Shown here: piece by piece, positions 1-6,479 of the stretch | How the letters are laid out: each line of letters starts with the position of its first letter | Numbering within the stretch: the first letter of the stretch is position 1 | Assembly: GCA_965544035.1 (NCBI GenBank) | Contig: CBEULR010000029.1 | Span: forward strand, 1 to 7,593 | Reading direction: 5' to 3' | Origin: CBEULR01 sp965544035 | GTDB lineage: Bacteria > Bacillota > Desulfotomaculia > Desulfotomaculales > Desulforudaceae | DNA: 7,593 nucleotides | Made by a program: the position numbers and the translations under genes | The notes under the pieces: generated by a model | Told to the model about the DNA's origin: nothing | What the model saw: the letters and a program-made list of their open reading frames with translations, nothing else | Database searches by the model: none

Positions 1-60
1 CCATTTGACGCCCAGGCCTTATTTTCCTTTTTACAGACATTTTAAGACATTACCAAAAAG

Positions 61-89
61 TTGCCGGTTCTTAAAGGAATTTTTAAATT
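61..89 (+). promoter_or_regulatory. possible weak sigma-A-type promoter upstream of flgB
   Basis: TTGCCG at 61-66 (four of six matches to TTGACA) is followed after 17 bases by TAAATT at 84-89 (four of six matches to TATAAT), inside the most AT-rich part of the window. Transcription would begin near 95 and run into the short frame at 121 and then flgB. I saw no convincing sigma-28 (SigD) flagellar promoter. Matches this weak arise easily by chance in AT-rich DNA, and the true operon promoter may lie left of the window. Confidence 0.2.
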
Positions 90-108
90 ACTGTCAAACT
101 TTACTGAT

Positions 109-128
109 GGAGGTAATACAGTGTTACC
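109..128 (+). promoter_or_regulatory. strong ribosome binding site overlapped by a small palindrome
   Basis: GGAGG at 109-113 lies 7 bases before a GTG at 121, an ideal Firmicute arrangement. Bases 112-128 form a 17-base near-palindrome, GGTAATAC-A-GTGTTACC, with one T/G mismatch in the arms. It covers part of the ribosome binding site and the GTG. It could be a protein binding site or an RNA hairpin that hides the start. The spacing and palindrome are seen directly; any regulatory role is inference. Confidence 0.35.
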
Positions 129-216
129 CGGAGATTATGTGGAGGTATTGCAGAGAGTTGGTTTTTCCGGTAAGATTGTACAACAAGCGACATCTTACCA
201 AATGAATTATACGTAG
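121..216 (+). CDS. short unrecognised reading frame (31 aa), possible leader peptide or broken small gene
   Basis: A GTG start with an ideal ribosome binding site opens a 31-codon frame (first residues MLPGDYVEVLQRVGFSG) that stops at TAG 214-216. I do not recognise it. Another plus frame, open from 174 to a TAA at 267-269, reads DCTTSDILPNELYVGITSKG and on to a CCLIILR end. It would join this frame by a -1 shift near 172-204, giving about 49 residues and ending inside the flgB start region. So this could be a genuine leader peptide, or the 5' part of a frameshifted small gene once coupled to flgB. No membrane segment or known motif is evident. The ribosome binding site is the main support. 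Confidence 0.35.
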   Translation: MLPGDYVEVLQRVGFSGKIVQQATSYQMNYT

Positions 217-227
217 GTATTACCAGT

Positions 228-239
228 AAAGGCGGTGAT
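228..239 (+). promoter_or_regulatory. ribosome binding site of flgB
   Basis: AAAGGCGGTGAT matches the full anti-Shine-Dalgarno complement AAAGGAGGTGAT at 11 of 12 bases. It sits 9 bases (counted from GGCGG) before CTG 245 and 12 before CTG 248, the only start-like codons in the flgB frame between the in-frame TGA at 239-241 and the conserved N-terminus. It is therefore the main evidence that flgB begins here and not at the GTG further downstream. Confidence 0.6.
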
Positions 240-247
240 GAAGTCTG

Positions 248-643
248 CTGTTTGATAATCCTACGCTAATCGCCCTTCAAAGAGCCCTGGATGCGGGCGC
301 CCTGCGGCAGCGGGTGATCGCCGACAATATCGCCAACATCAACACTCCCGGATTCAAGAAATCGACGGTAGAATTTGACGCCTTTCTTCAAACCGCATTA
401 AAAGGCAGTCCATCCGGTCTGACCAAAACCCATCCCCGGCATATGGATCCGCCCGGCCGCGGACTCGAACCGCGGGTGGTGCAGGTAACCGGCAGCCGGA
501 TGCGGCCCGACGGTAACAATGTGGATATAGAGGAAGAGATGGTTGCCCAGGCCGCAAACTACTTGGCGTACCAGACTACCGCACAGCTGGTGAGCGGGAA
601 ATACGCGAAGCTGGGTATGGTGATCTCCGGAGGGAGACGCTAA
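248..643 (+). CDS. flgB: flagellar proximal rod protein FlgB, apparently with a CTG start
   Basis: FlgB is a proximal rod subunit, exported through the flagellar type III apparatus and assembled above the MS ring. The frame shows the rod-protein signature DNIANINTPGFKK near residues 26-38 and the typical C-terminal helix ending NNVDIEEEMVAQAANYLAYQ and onward. The N-terminal helix MFDNPTLIALQRALDAG, standard for the family, requires a start at CTG 248 (or CTG 245, which fits the ribosome binding site spacing better). That gives 131 aa, normal for FlgB. Starting at the first standard codon, GTG 314, would give 109 aa and remove the helix. No ATG, GTG or TTG is available in frame, because a TGA at 239-241 blocks extension. 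A base error or a start-codon mutation is the alternative. flgC follows after 84 bases. Confidence 0.92.
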   Translation: MFDNPTLIALQRALDAGALRQRVIADNIANINTPGFKKSTVEFDAFLQTALKGSPSGLTKTHPRHMDPPGRGLEPRVVQVTGSRMRPDGNNVDIEEEMVAQAANYLAYQTTAQLVSGKYAKLGMVISGGRR

Positions 644-727
644 GGGAGCCGCGATTCAGTAGTTGGTAGTTTGTATTCATCAGGGTAAACAGTGGCCCGG
701 AGCAAGAGGAACGGAGTGTGAGCGTGG

Positions 728-1144
<417 letters not shown>

Positions 1145-1172
1145 GCTTTTTTGATAAAGGGGTGTTCACCAA

Positions 1173-1472
1173 TTGATTAAGCACATCACGGCGCCGAATC
1201 CGCTTCCGGATGCGCCGAAACTCAGCGAACATGCAGTCCCCACGGACAAGCAGGTGAACTTCAGTGAACTGCTCGCGCAGGCGATCGATGCGGTCAACAC
1301 TGAGCAGCTGAAGGCCGAAGCAGTCACCCGCGGTTATCTCACGGGTGAAATCCAGGATCTGCACCAGGTGATGATCGCCGTCAAGCAGGCCGAGCTCACG
1401 ATGCAGCTGGCCCTGGAGGTCCGGAACAAGGTGGTTGAAGCATACCAGGAGATTTCGCGCATTCCGGTATAG
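1173..1472 (+). CDS. fliE: flagellar hook-basal body adaptor protein FliE
   Basis: FliE joins the FliF MS ring to the FlgB/FlgC rod and is among the first proteins exported. The 99-aa product matches the family's usual length of about 100. It has an unstructured start (MIKHITAPNPLPDAPKL), then the VNFSELLAQAIDAVN helix near residues 28-42. The conserved second half runs through GEIQDLHQVMIAVKQAELTM (residues about 58-77) and ends in VRNKVVEAYQEISRIPV, as in Firmicute FliE proteins. The start is TTG 1173, supported by AAAGGGGTG at 1157-1165 some 7 bases upstream. Its position between flgC and fliF is canonical. Confidence 0.95.
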   Translation: MIKHITAPNPLPDAPKLSEHAVPTDKQVNFSELLAQAIDAVNTEQLKAEAVTRGYLTGEIQDLHQVMIAVKQAELTMQLALEVRNKVVEAYQEISRIPV

Positions 1473-1506
1473 GGAACGGCGCGAGACAGGGAGATGAGCT
1501 AGCCGG

Positions 1507-3045
1507 GTGGACGGTCAGGCCCTACTGTCTAGTATAACCGATAGATGGCGGGGAATGGGAGCGACCCAGAAGGCGGCGATTGTGCTGCTCACCGTCGCTC
1601 TGGTCGTCACCCTTTTTTACACCGTATCTTTCATTCAACAGGCCAACTACGCCGTGCTGTTCACCGAGCTTGACCCGGCCCAGGCCGGCGGGATCGTGGA
1701 ACGGCTTGAGGCGATGAAAGTGCCGTACCGCCTGAGTAACGGCGGAACGACAATCGAGGTCCCCGAGAACAAGGTTGACGAAACCCGCATCCAGCTGGCC
1801 GGCAGCGGTGCGCTGTTGGGCGGAGGCGTGGGTTTCGAATTGTTTGACCGTACTCGGCTGGGCGTTACCGAGTTTGAGCAGCAGGTTAACTACCAGCGCG
1901 CGCTCACCGAGGAACTGCGCCGGACCATCGTGCAGCTGGACGCCGTCGAACAGGCCCGGGTGCACCTGGTGATACCGGAGAAGTCGATCTTCGCCGAGGA
2001 ACAGAACCCGCCCTCGGCGTCGGTCGCCCTGAAACTGCGGCCGCTGAGCGAGCTTACACCGGATCAGGTGAAGGGAATCGTCGCCCTGGTGGCGGGCAGT
2101 GTGGAAGGCCTGCAGCCCGAGAATATCACCATTATCGATATGCGCGGGCGGGTGCTGAACGAGGATCTTGTGGACGACAGCCTCTCCGGTATCGCGCTCA
2201 GCCATCAGGAGGTCAAACGGGAGTACGAGAGGGAGCTGGAGAAACGTGTGCAGAGTCTGCTGACCACCATTCTCGGCCCGAACAAGGCCGTGGCCATGGT
2301 GACGGCAGACTTGGATTTCCGGCAGCAGCAGTCGGTGATCAATCGCCCGACCGAGGAGTCCGCCGTGGTCAGTGAGTATGAACTGACCGAAGAAAGCACG
2401 GGCACCGGGGTGGGCGGCGTGCCGGGCACCGATTCCAACGTGGACGGGACCCCGGTGTATCCGGAACTGGGGATCGGGGGAACCCACTCACAGTCCCGTG
2501 AGGAGCGCACCACCAACTACGAGGTGGGCATGATTCAGGAAACGGTGATCGAACCGCCGGGACGGCTGCAGCGGCTGTCGGCGTCGGTGGTCGTCGACGG
2601 ACCGGTGAACAATGCTACGGCCGCGCAGATCCAGGATGTGGTCTCGGTGGCTTTGGGGATGGATCCCGAGCGCGGTGACCAGGTGCTGGTGTCCCCCATG
2701 GTTTTCGACACCAGCTACCAGCAGCAGCTGGAAGAGGAGATGGCGGCGGCCGAAGCGGCGGCGAGGGAGCGCGAACAGAAGGAGTTCATCCGTACTCTGG
2801 TGATGTACGGAGCAGCCGTGCTGGTGCTGCTGATCTTGATCGGGGTGGCCCTATTTGTCGCCCGACGCCGTCGCGCGGAGGATGACGAGGCGGTCGTGGC
2901 CGAAGAGGTAGTGCCCGTACCGGTGAAGGATCAGGATGAACCGGACGCAGAACTCAGTCAACAGCAAAAGGATGTACGCGAACTGGCCAGTCAAAAACCC
3001 GATGAGGTGGCCCAGATCATCAAGGTCTGGCTAGCCGAGAAGTAG
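1507..3045 (+). CDS. fliF: flagellar MS-ring protein FliF
   Basis: FliF oligomerises in the cytoplasmic membrane to form the MS ring, the foundation of the basal body and the housing of the export gate. The 512-aa product has a first membrane segment at about residues 23-43. A YscJ/FliF ring-building region follows at about 46-220, including VHLVIPEKSIFAEEQNPP at 152-169. The periplasmic C-terminal domain runs from about 235 to 400, with a Gly/Thr-rich loop near 298-330. A second membrane segment lies at about 431-451 and ends in an RRRR stop-transfer cluster. The cytoplasmic tail ends RELASQKPDEVAQIIKVWLA, the FliG-binding helix. Start is GTG 1507, 9 bases after AGGGAGATGA (1488-1497). Residues 407-427 are Glu/Ala-rich and probably helical. 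fliG begins 12 bases after the stop. Confidence 0.97.
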   Translation: MDGQALLSSITDRWRGMGATQKAAIVLLTVALVVTLFYTVSFIQQANYAVLFTELDPAQAGGIVERLEAMKVPYRLSNGGTTIEVPENKVDETRIQLAGSGALLGGGVGFELFDRTRLGVTEFEQQVNYQRALTEELRRTIVQLDAVEQARVHLVIPEKSIFAEEQNPPSASVALKLRPLSELTPDQVKGIVALVAGSVEGLQPENITIIDMRGRVLNEDLVDDSLSGIALSHQEVKREYERELEKRVQSLLTTILGPNKAVAMVTADLDFRQQQSVINRPTEESAVVSEYELTEESTGTGVGGVPGTDSNVDGTPVYPELGIGGTHSQSREERTTNYEVGMIQETVIEPPGRLQRLSASVVVDGPVNNATAAQIQDVVSVALGMDPERGDQVLVSPMVFDTSYQQQLEEEMAAAEAAAREREQKEFIRTLVMYGAAVLVLLILIGVALFVARRRRAEDDEAVVAEEVVPVPVKDQDEPDAELSQQQKDVRELASQKPDEVAQIIKVWLAEK

Positions 3046-3057
3046 GAGGTACGTTTC

Positions 3058-4065
3058 GTGGCGCGACCGGCGACCGGACTACAGAAAGCAGCCATTCTGC
3101 TGATCGCGCTGGGCTCGGATATTTCCAGCCGCGTGTTGAAGCAGGGGTTTTACGATGAAGAAATCGAGCAGATAAGCTATGTGATCAGCAACATGGAGCG
3201 GATTACGCCCGAGATCCGGGACCAGGTGCTGGACGAGTTCCGTGAGCTGTACCAGGCGCGGCAGTATCTGATCCAGGGCGGCATGAAGTACGCCAGGGAA
3301 GTGCTGGAAAAGGCGGTCGGACCGCACCGGGCAGCCGAGATCCTGAAGAGACTGGCCACAGTCAATCAGGCGATCCCGTTTCATTCGCTGCGGAAGACCG
3401 ATCCGAAGCACCTGCTGAGCTTCATCCGGGAGGAACACCCGCAGACGATCGCGCTGATCCTGTCCTATCTTGAACCGGATAGTGCTGCCGTGATCCTGGC
3501 TTCTTTGAGTCCCGAACTGCAGGCCGATGTGGCCCGAAGGATCGCGATTATGGAGCGGACGCCTCCGGATGTGGTGCAGGACGTGGAACGGGTATTGGAA
3601 CGGAAACTCTCGGTGGTGATGTCGGATGAAGTGACCAAGGTCGGCGGTGTCGGCGCGCTGGTAAACATCCTGAATATGGCCGACCGATCTGCCGAGAAGA
3701 CCATCCTGGAGGAACTGGAGCGGAAGGATCCGAGGCTGGCTGAGGAAGTCCGGCAGCAACTCTTTGTGTTTGAGGATATCGTCAAACTCGATGATATGAG
3801 CATCCAACGCATCCTGCGCGAAGTGAACAACAAGGATCTGGCCCTGGCCCTGCGTGGTGCCAACGACGAGGTTCGGGAACGGGTGTTCAGGAACCAGTCC
3901 CAGCGTGCATCGCAGATGCTCAAAGAAGAGATCGAATTTATGGGACCGGTCCGCCTGAAGGAAGTGGAAGACGCGCAGCAGCGTATCGTGAAAGTTATCC
4001 GTGCGCTCGACGAGGCGGGTGAGATTATCATCTCGCGGGGTGGAGAAGATGCCATTGTCGTCTGA
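3058..4065 (+). CDS. fliG: flagellar motor switch protein FliG
   Basis: FliG couples the MS ring to the C ring and interacts with the stator to make torque and switch direction. The 335-aa product has the FliF-binding N-terminal domain (about 1-100, opening with GLQKAAILLIALG). The EHPQ surface motif of the middle domain is at 126-129, the flexible Gly pair is in VGGVGALVNILN (195-206), and the C-terminal torque domain follows. By alignment from memory with E. coli K264, R281, D288 and D289, the charged torque-helix positions are R266, R283, E290 and E291, so charge is conserved. Start is GTG 3058, 7 bases after AGGAGGT, which overlaps the fliF stop codon. The final codons overlap the fliH start by about 17 bases, implying translational coupling. 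Confidence 0.97.
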   Translation: MARPATGLQKAAILLIALGSDISSRVLKQGFYDEEIEQISYVISNMERITPEIRDQVLDEFRELYQARQYLIQGGMKYAREVLEKAVGPHRAAEILKRLATVNQAIPFHSLRKTDPKHLLSFIREEHPQTIALILSYLEPDSAAVILASLSPELQADVARRIAIMERTPPDVVQDVERVLERKLSVVMSDEVTKVGGVGALVNILNMADRSAEKTILEELERKDPRLAEEVRQQLFVFEDIVKLDDMSIQRILREVNNKDLALALRGANDEVRERVFRNQSQRASQMLKEEIEFMGPVRLKEVEDAQQRIVKVIRALDEAGEIIISRGGEDAIVV

Positions 4066-4699
4066 TCTGCGGATCATCAAAGAGGACAGAACAAAGCCGG
4101 AAGGCTGTGTGGTGCTGACTCTGAGGGAGAGTGCCGCGAAACCCGCCCCGGAACCGGAGCGGGAACCGGAACCGGATGATTACACCGTCATCGCAGCCCG
4201 GATCGAGGCCGACGAGATTCGGCAGGCGGCCTACCGCGAGGGTTACGAAGAAGGCTACCGGGAAGCCGAGCGGGCGGGACGTGAAATCCGTGCCCAGGCG
4301 CAGGCAGTGCTGAAACAGGCCGAGGAAATCCGGGCGCAGACGTTAAACGACCTTGAACCGGAGGTACTCGAGCTGGCCGTCGACATCGCCCGCCGGATGG
4401 TCGCCGAACAGCTGACGCTGGAGCCTGAGACCATCAGCGGAATTGTCAGGACGGCCCTGGAACGGGTCCGCGACCGGGAGCGCTTCCTGGTCTACGCCCA
4501 TCCGCAGGACGCCCGGGTGTTGGAGACCCGGCTGGATGACTTCCGCCAACTGGTTTCACCGGATGCCGTGATCAAGATCATTGCCGACGAGAGCATCCAG
4601 GCCGGCGGCTGCCGGATCGAAACCGAGCTGGGTCTGGTGGACGCCACGCTGGAAAGCCGGTGGCAGGCACTTCTGGATGCGCTTTACAAGGGTGGTTAG
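4049..4699 (+). CDS. fliH: flagellar export ATPase regulator FliH
   Basis: FliH dimerises, binds and restrains the FliI ATPase, and tethers it to the C ring at the export gate. It resembles the peripheral stalk of F/V-type ATPases. The 216-aa product has a Pro/Glu-rich linker at about 31-44. A helical region follows with a GxxxG step (G65, G69, then G77), a FliH hallmark, and then a long coiled-coil stretch to about 100. The conserved C-terminal FliI-binding domain includes ELAVDIARRMVAEQL (108-122) and SIQAGGCRIETELGLVDATL (182-201). I chose ATG 4049, inside the fliG end. In-frame GTG 4040 and TTG 4055 are alternatives, and TTG 4055 sits 9 bases after GGAG 4042-4045, so the start is uncertain by a few codons. 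The stop is 3 bases before fliI. Confidence 0.92.
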   Translation: MPLSSDLRIIKEDRTKPEGCVVLTLRESAAKPAPEPEREPEPDDYTVIAARIEADEIRQAAYREGYEEGYREAERAGREIRAQAQAVLKQAEEIRAQTLNDLEPEVLELAVDIARRMVAEQLTLEPETISGIVRTALERVRDRERFLVYAHPQDARVLETRLDDFRQLVSPDAVIKIIADESIQAGGCRIETELGLVDATLESRWQALLDALYKGG

Positions 4700-4702
4700 C
4701 AG

Positions 4703-6034
4703 ATGGCGGGGAAACCGGTTGCCATCGACCTTTCGGTCTACCGTGAGCGGGTGAGGCGGGCGCGGCTGGTGCGGTCGTTGGGCCAGGTGACCAAGGTGGT
4801 CGGCCTGACGATCGAGGTCGAGGGCGTGAACGCCTTCATCGGCGAGATCTGCGATGTGTACCTGCCGGACAACGGGCCGGTGCTGGCCGAGGTGGTCGGA
4901 TTCAGGCGTGAGACCACGCTCCTGATGCCCCTCGGGGACCTGCAGGGCGTGCGTCCGGGCTGCAGAGTAGAGGCCCGGGGGCAGGTCCTGACGGTCAGAG
5001 TGGGAGATCACCTGCTCGGACAGGTACTGGACGGGTTGGGCCGCCCGGCGGGCGGTGCCGACAGACGCGGGATCGAGTTCGCGGTGAACAATCCGCCGCC
5101 CGATCCGCTCCTGCGCCGGCGCATTCAAAAGCCCCTGCCGACCGGCGTCCGCGCGATCGACGGTTTCCTGACCTGCGGGCAGGGGCAGAGGATGGGCATC
5201 TTCGCGGGCAGCGGGGTGGGGAAAAGCGTCCTCCTGGGGATGCTCTGCCGCTACTGCGCCGCCGACGTGAATGTGGTGGCCCTGATCGGAGAGCGCGGCC
5301 GTGAGGTCCTGGACTTCATCGAACGCGACCTGGGTTCGGGCCTGGAGCGGTCGGTGGTGGTCTCGGCGACGTCCGACCAGCCGGCGCTGGTGCGCCTCCG
5401 GGCCGCCTTCGTGGCGACGGCGATCGCCGAGTACTTCCGGGACCAGGGCCTGAACGTGCTGCTGCTGATGGACTCGGTTACCCGCTTTGCCTACGCTCAG
5501 CGGGAGATCGGGCTGGCGGTGGGTGAGCCGCCCACCACCCGGGGCTACACGCCCTCGGTCTTCGCTTTGCTGCCCAAGCTGCTGGAGCGGGCGGGCAACA
5601 ACGAGCGTGGTTCGATCACCGGGTTTTACACGGTGCTGGTGGAGGGGGACGACATGCAGGAACCGGTGGCCGACGCGGTACGCAGCATCCTGGACGGGCA
5701 TATTGTCCTGTCCCGTGATCTCGCCGCCCGGAACCACTTTCCGGCGATCGATATCCTGCAGAGCGCCAGCCGCCTGTTCCCCGACATCACCGAGCCTGAA
5801 CACCAGGCGGCGGCAGCGCGGGTGCGCAGCCTTATGGCCACCTACAACCAGGCCGAGGATCTGGTGAATATCGGGGCGTATGTGCCCGGATCAAACCCGT
5901 CCATCGATCTGGCCGTCGAGAAGCACCCGGCGATCATTGAGTTTCTGAAGCAGGATATGCAGGAGTTCTCCAACTACGAGGAAACGGTCACCCGGCTCGG
6001 TCCGCTCACGGGAAGGGAGCATGGCAATGGGTAG
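4703..6034 (+). CDS. fliI: flagellum-specific export ATPase FliI
   Basis: FliI is the hexameric ATPase of the flagellar type III secretion system, related to F1 subunit beta. It hydrolyses ATP to help deliver and unfold export substrates at the gate. The 443-aa product has an N-terminal beta domain to about residue 95. Then come the Walker A motif AGSGVGKS (168-175, K174), the GERGREV segment with the presumed catalytic Glu at 197, and the Walker B strand NVLLLMDSVT (251-260, D257). REIGLAVGEPPTTRGYTPSV (267-286) is typical of FliI/YscN proteins. The C-terminal helical domain includes SRLFPDITEPEH (356-367). Length is normal. ATG 4703 follows AGGGTGG (4689-4695) by 7 bases. The end overlaps the fliJ start. 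Confidence 0.98.
   Translation: MAGKPVAIDLSVYRERVRRARLVRSLGQVTKVVGLTIEVEGVNAFIGEICDVYLPDNGPVLAEVVGFRRETTLLMPLGDLQGVRPGCRVEARGQVLTVRVGDHLLGQVLDGLGRPAGGADRRGIEFAVNNPPPDPLLRRRIQKPLPTGVRAIDGFLTCGQGQRMGIFAGSGVGKSVLLGMLCRYCAADVNVVALIGERGREVLDFIERDLGSGLERSVVVSATSDQPALVRLRAAFVATAIAEYFRDQGLNVLLLMDSVTRFAYAQREIGLAVGEPPTTRGYTPSVFALLPKLLERAGNNERGSITGFYTVLVEGDDMQEPVADAVRSILDGHIVLSRDLAARNHFPAIDILQSASRLFPDITEPEHQAAAARVRSLMATYNQAEDLVNIGAYVPGSNPSIDLAVEKHPAIIEFLKQDMQEFSNYEETVTRLGPLTGREHGNG
6011..6019 (+). promoter_or_regulatory. ribosome binding site that decides the fliJ start
   Basis: GGAAGGGAG lies in the last codons of fliI. From GGGAG to ATG 6021 there is a single base, too short for initiation. To ATG 6027 there are 7 bases, which is optimal. 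This favours the second ATG and a 150-aa FliJ. Confidence 0.55.
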
Positions 6035-6479
6035 GTTTGTTTTTCGGCTGCAACCGGTACTTCAGATGAGGGAAATGCACGAACAGGCCGCCCAGCAGGA
6101 GCTGGCGCGGGTGGAGCGGGACAGACTGGCGGCGGAACAGAGACTGGCCGGCACCCGCCGGAAGCTGCGCGAGACACTCCGTGATCATCCGAGCCCATCG
6201 ATAGACGTGCTGTCGCACCAGCATCTGGAGTATTACCGCGATGCGCTGGCCCGTCAGCAGTCCGTCCAAGAGGTGGAACTGCGGAAGCGGAGCAGCGTCG
6301 TTGAGCAGAAACGCGACGACCTGATGCGGGCGATGCAGGAGAAGCGGGTGCTGGAGAGGCTTCGGGAGAAGCAGGAACATGCGTACAGGAGCAGGGAGTC
6401 GGCCCGGCTGACCGGGGAACTGGATGAGGCGGGCCTCATGACTTTCCGCTTTCAAAAGACAGTGAAGGGAGGTGAATAG
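6027..6479 (+). CDS. fliJ: flagellar export chaperone / ATPase central stalk FliJ
   Basis: FliJ is a small coiled-coil protein that inserts in the FliI hexamer like the gamma subunit of F1 and links it to FlhA. It also recycles chaperones. The 150-aa product begins MGRFVFRLQPVLQMREMHEQ, the typical FliJ opening. It has two long Arg/Glu/Gln-rich helices (about 10-52 and 65-140), separated by a Pro-containing turn (DHPSPS, about 53-58), as expected for an antiparallel coiled coil. Two in-frame ATGs are possible, 6021 and 6027. GGGAG at 6015-6019 is only 1 base from the first and 7 from the second, so 6027 is preferred. It overlaps the fliI end by 8 bases, and its TAG abuts the next start. Sequence identity in this family is low, so identification rests on composition, opening motif and position. 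Confidence 0.93.
   Translation: MGRFVFRLQPVLQMREMHEQAAQQELARVERDRLAAEQRLAGTRRKLRETLRDHPSPSIDVLSHQHLEYYRDALARQQSVQEVELRKRSSVVEQKRDDLMRAMQEKRVLERLREKQEHAYRSRESARLTGELDEAGLMTFRFQKTVKGGE
6466..6475 (+). promoter_or_regulatory. ribosome binding site of the fliK-like gene
   Basis: AGGGAGGTGA overlaps the last fliJ codons. From GGAGG (6468-6472) there are 7 bases to TTG 6480, which immediately follows the fliJ stop TAG 6477-6479. This spacing is what identifies TTG 6480 as the start of the next gene. The arrangement predicts coupled translation. Confidence 0.75.

Noticed and set aside
5..205. 66-codon ATG frame across the upstream region
   Set aside because: It has no ribosome binding site, its Cys/Arg/Tyr-rich translation looks random, and it crosses the better supported short frame at 121 in another frame.
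644..727. Internal promoter or terminator in the flgB-flgC gap
   Set aside because: I found no stem followed by a T-run and no convincing -35/-10 pair. The gap appears to hold only the flgC ribosome binding site region.
1522..2487. 321-codon antisense frame over fliF
   Set aside because: It is the complement of a strongly conserved gene in GC-rich DNA where stop codons are rare, and its translation matches no family I know.
3079..4080. 333-codon antisense frame over fliG
   Set aside because: It mirrors fliG almost exactly and has a His/Arg/Gln-rich shadow composition; fliG is certain here.
4556..5803. 415-codon antisense frame over fliI
   Set aside because: Length alone comes from high GC. 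The plus strand has intact Walker motifs, and the antisense product is His/Gln/Arg-rich without motifs.
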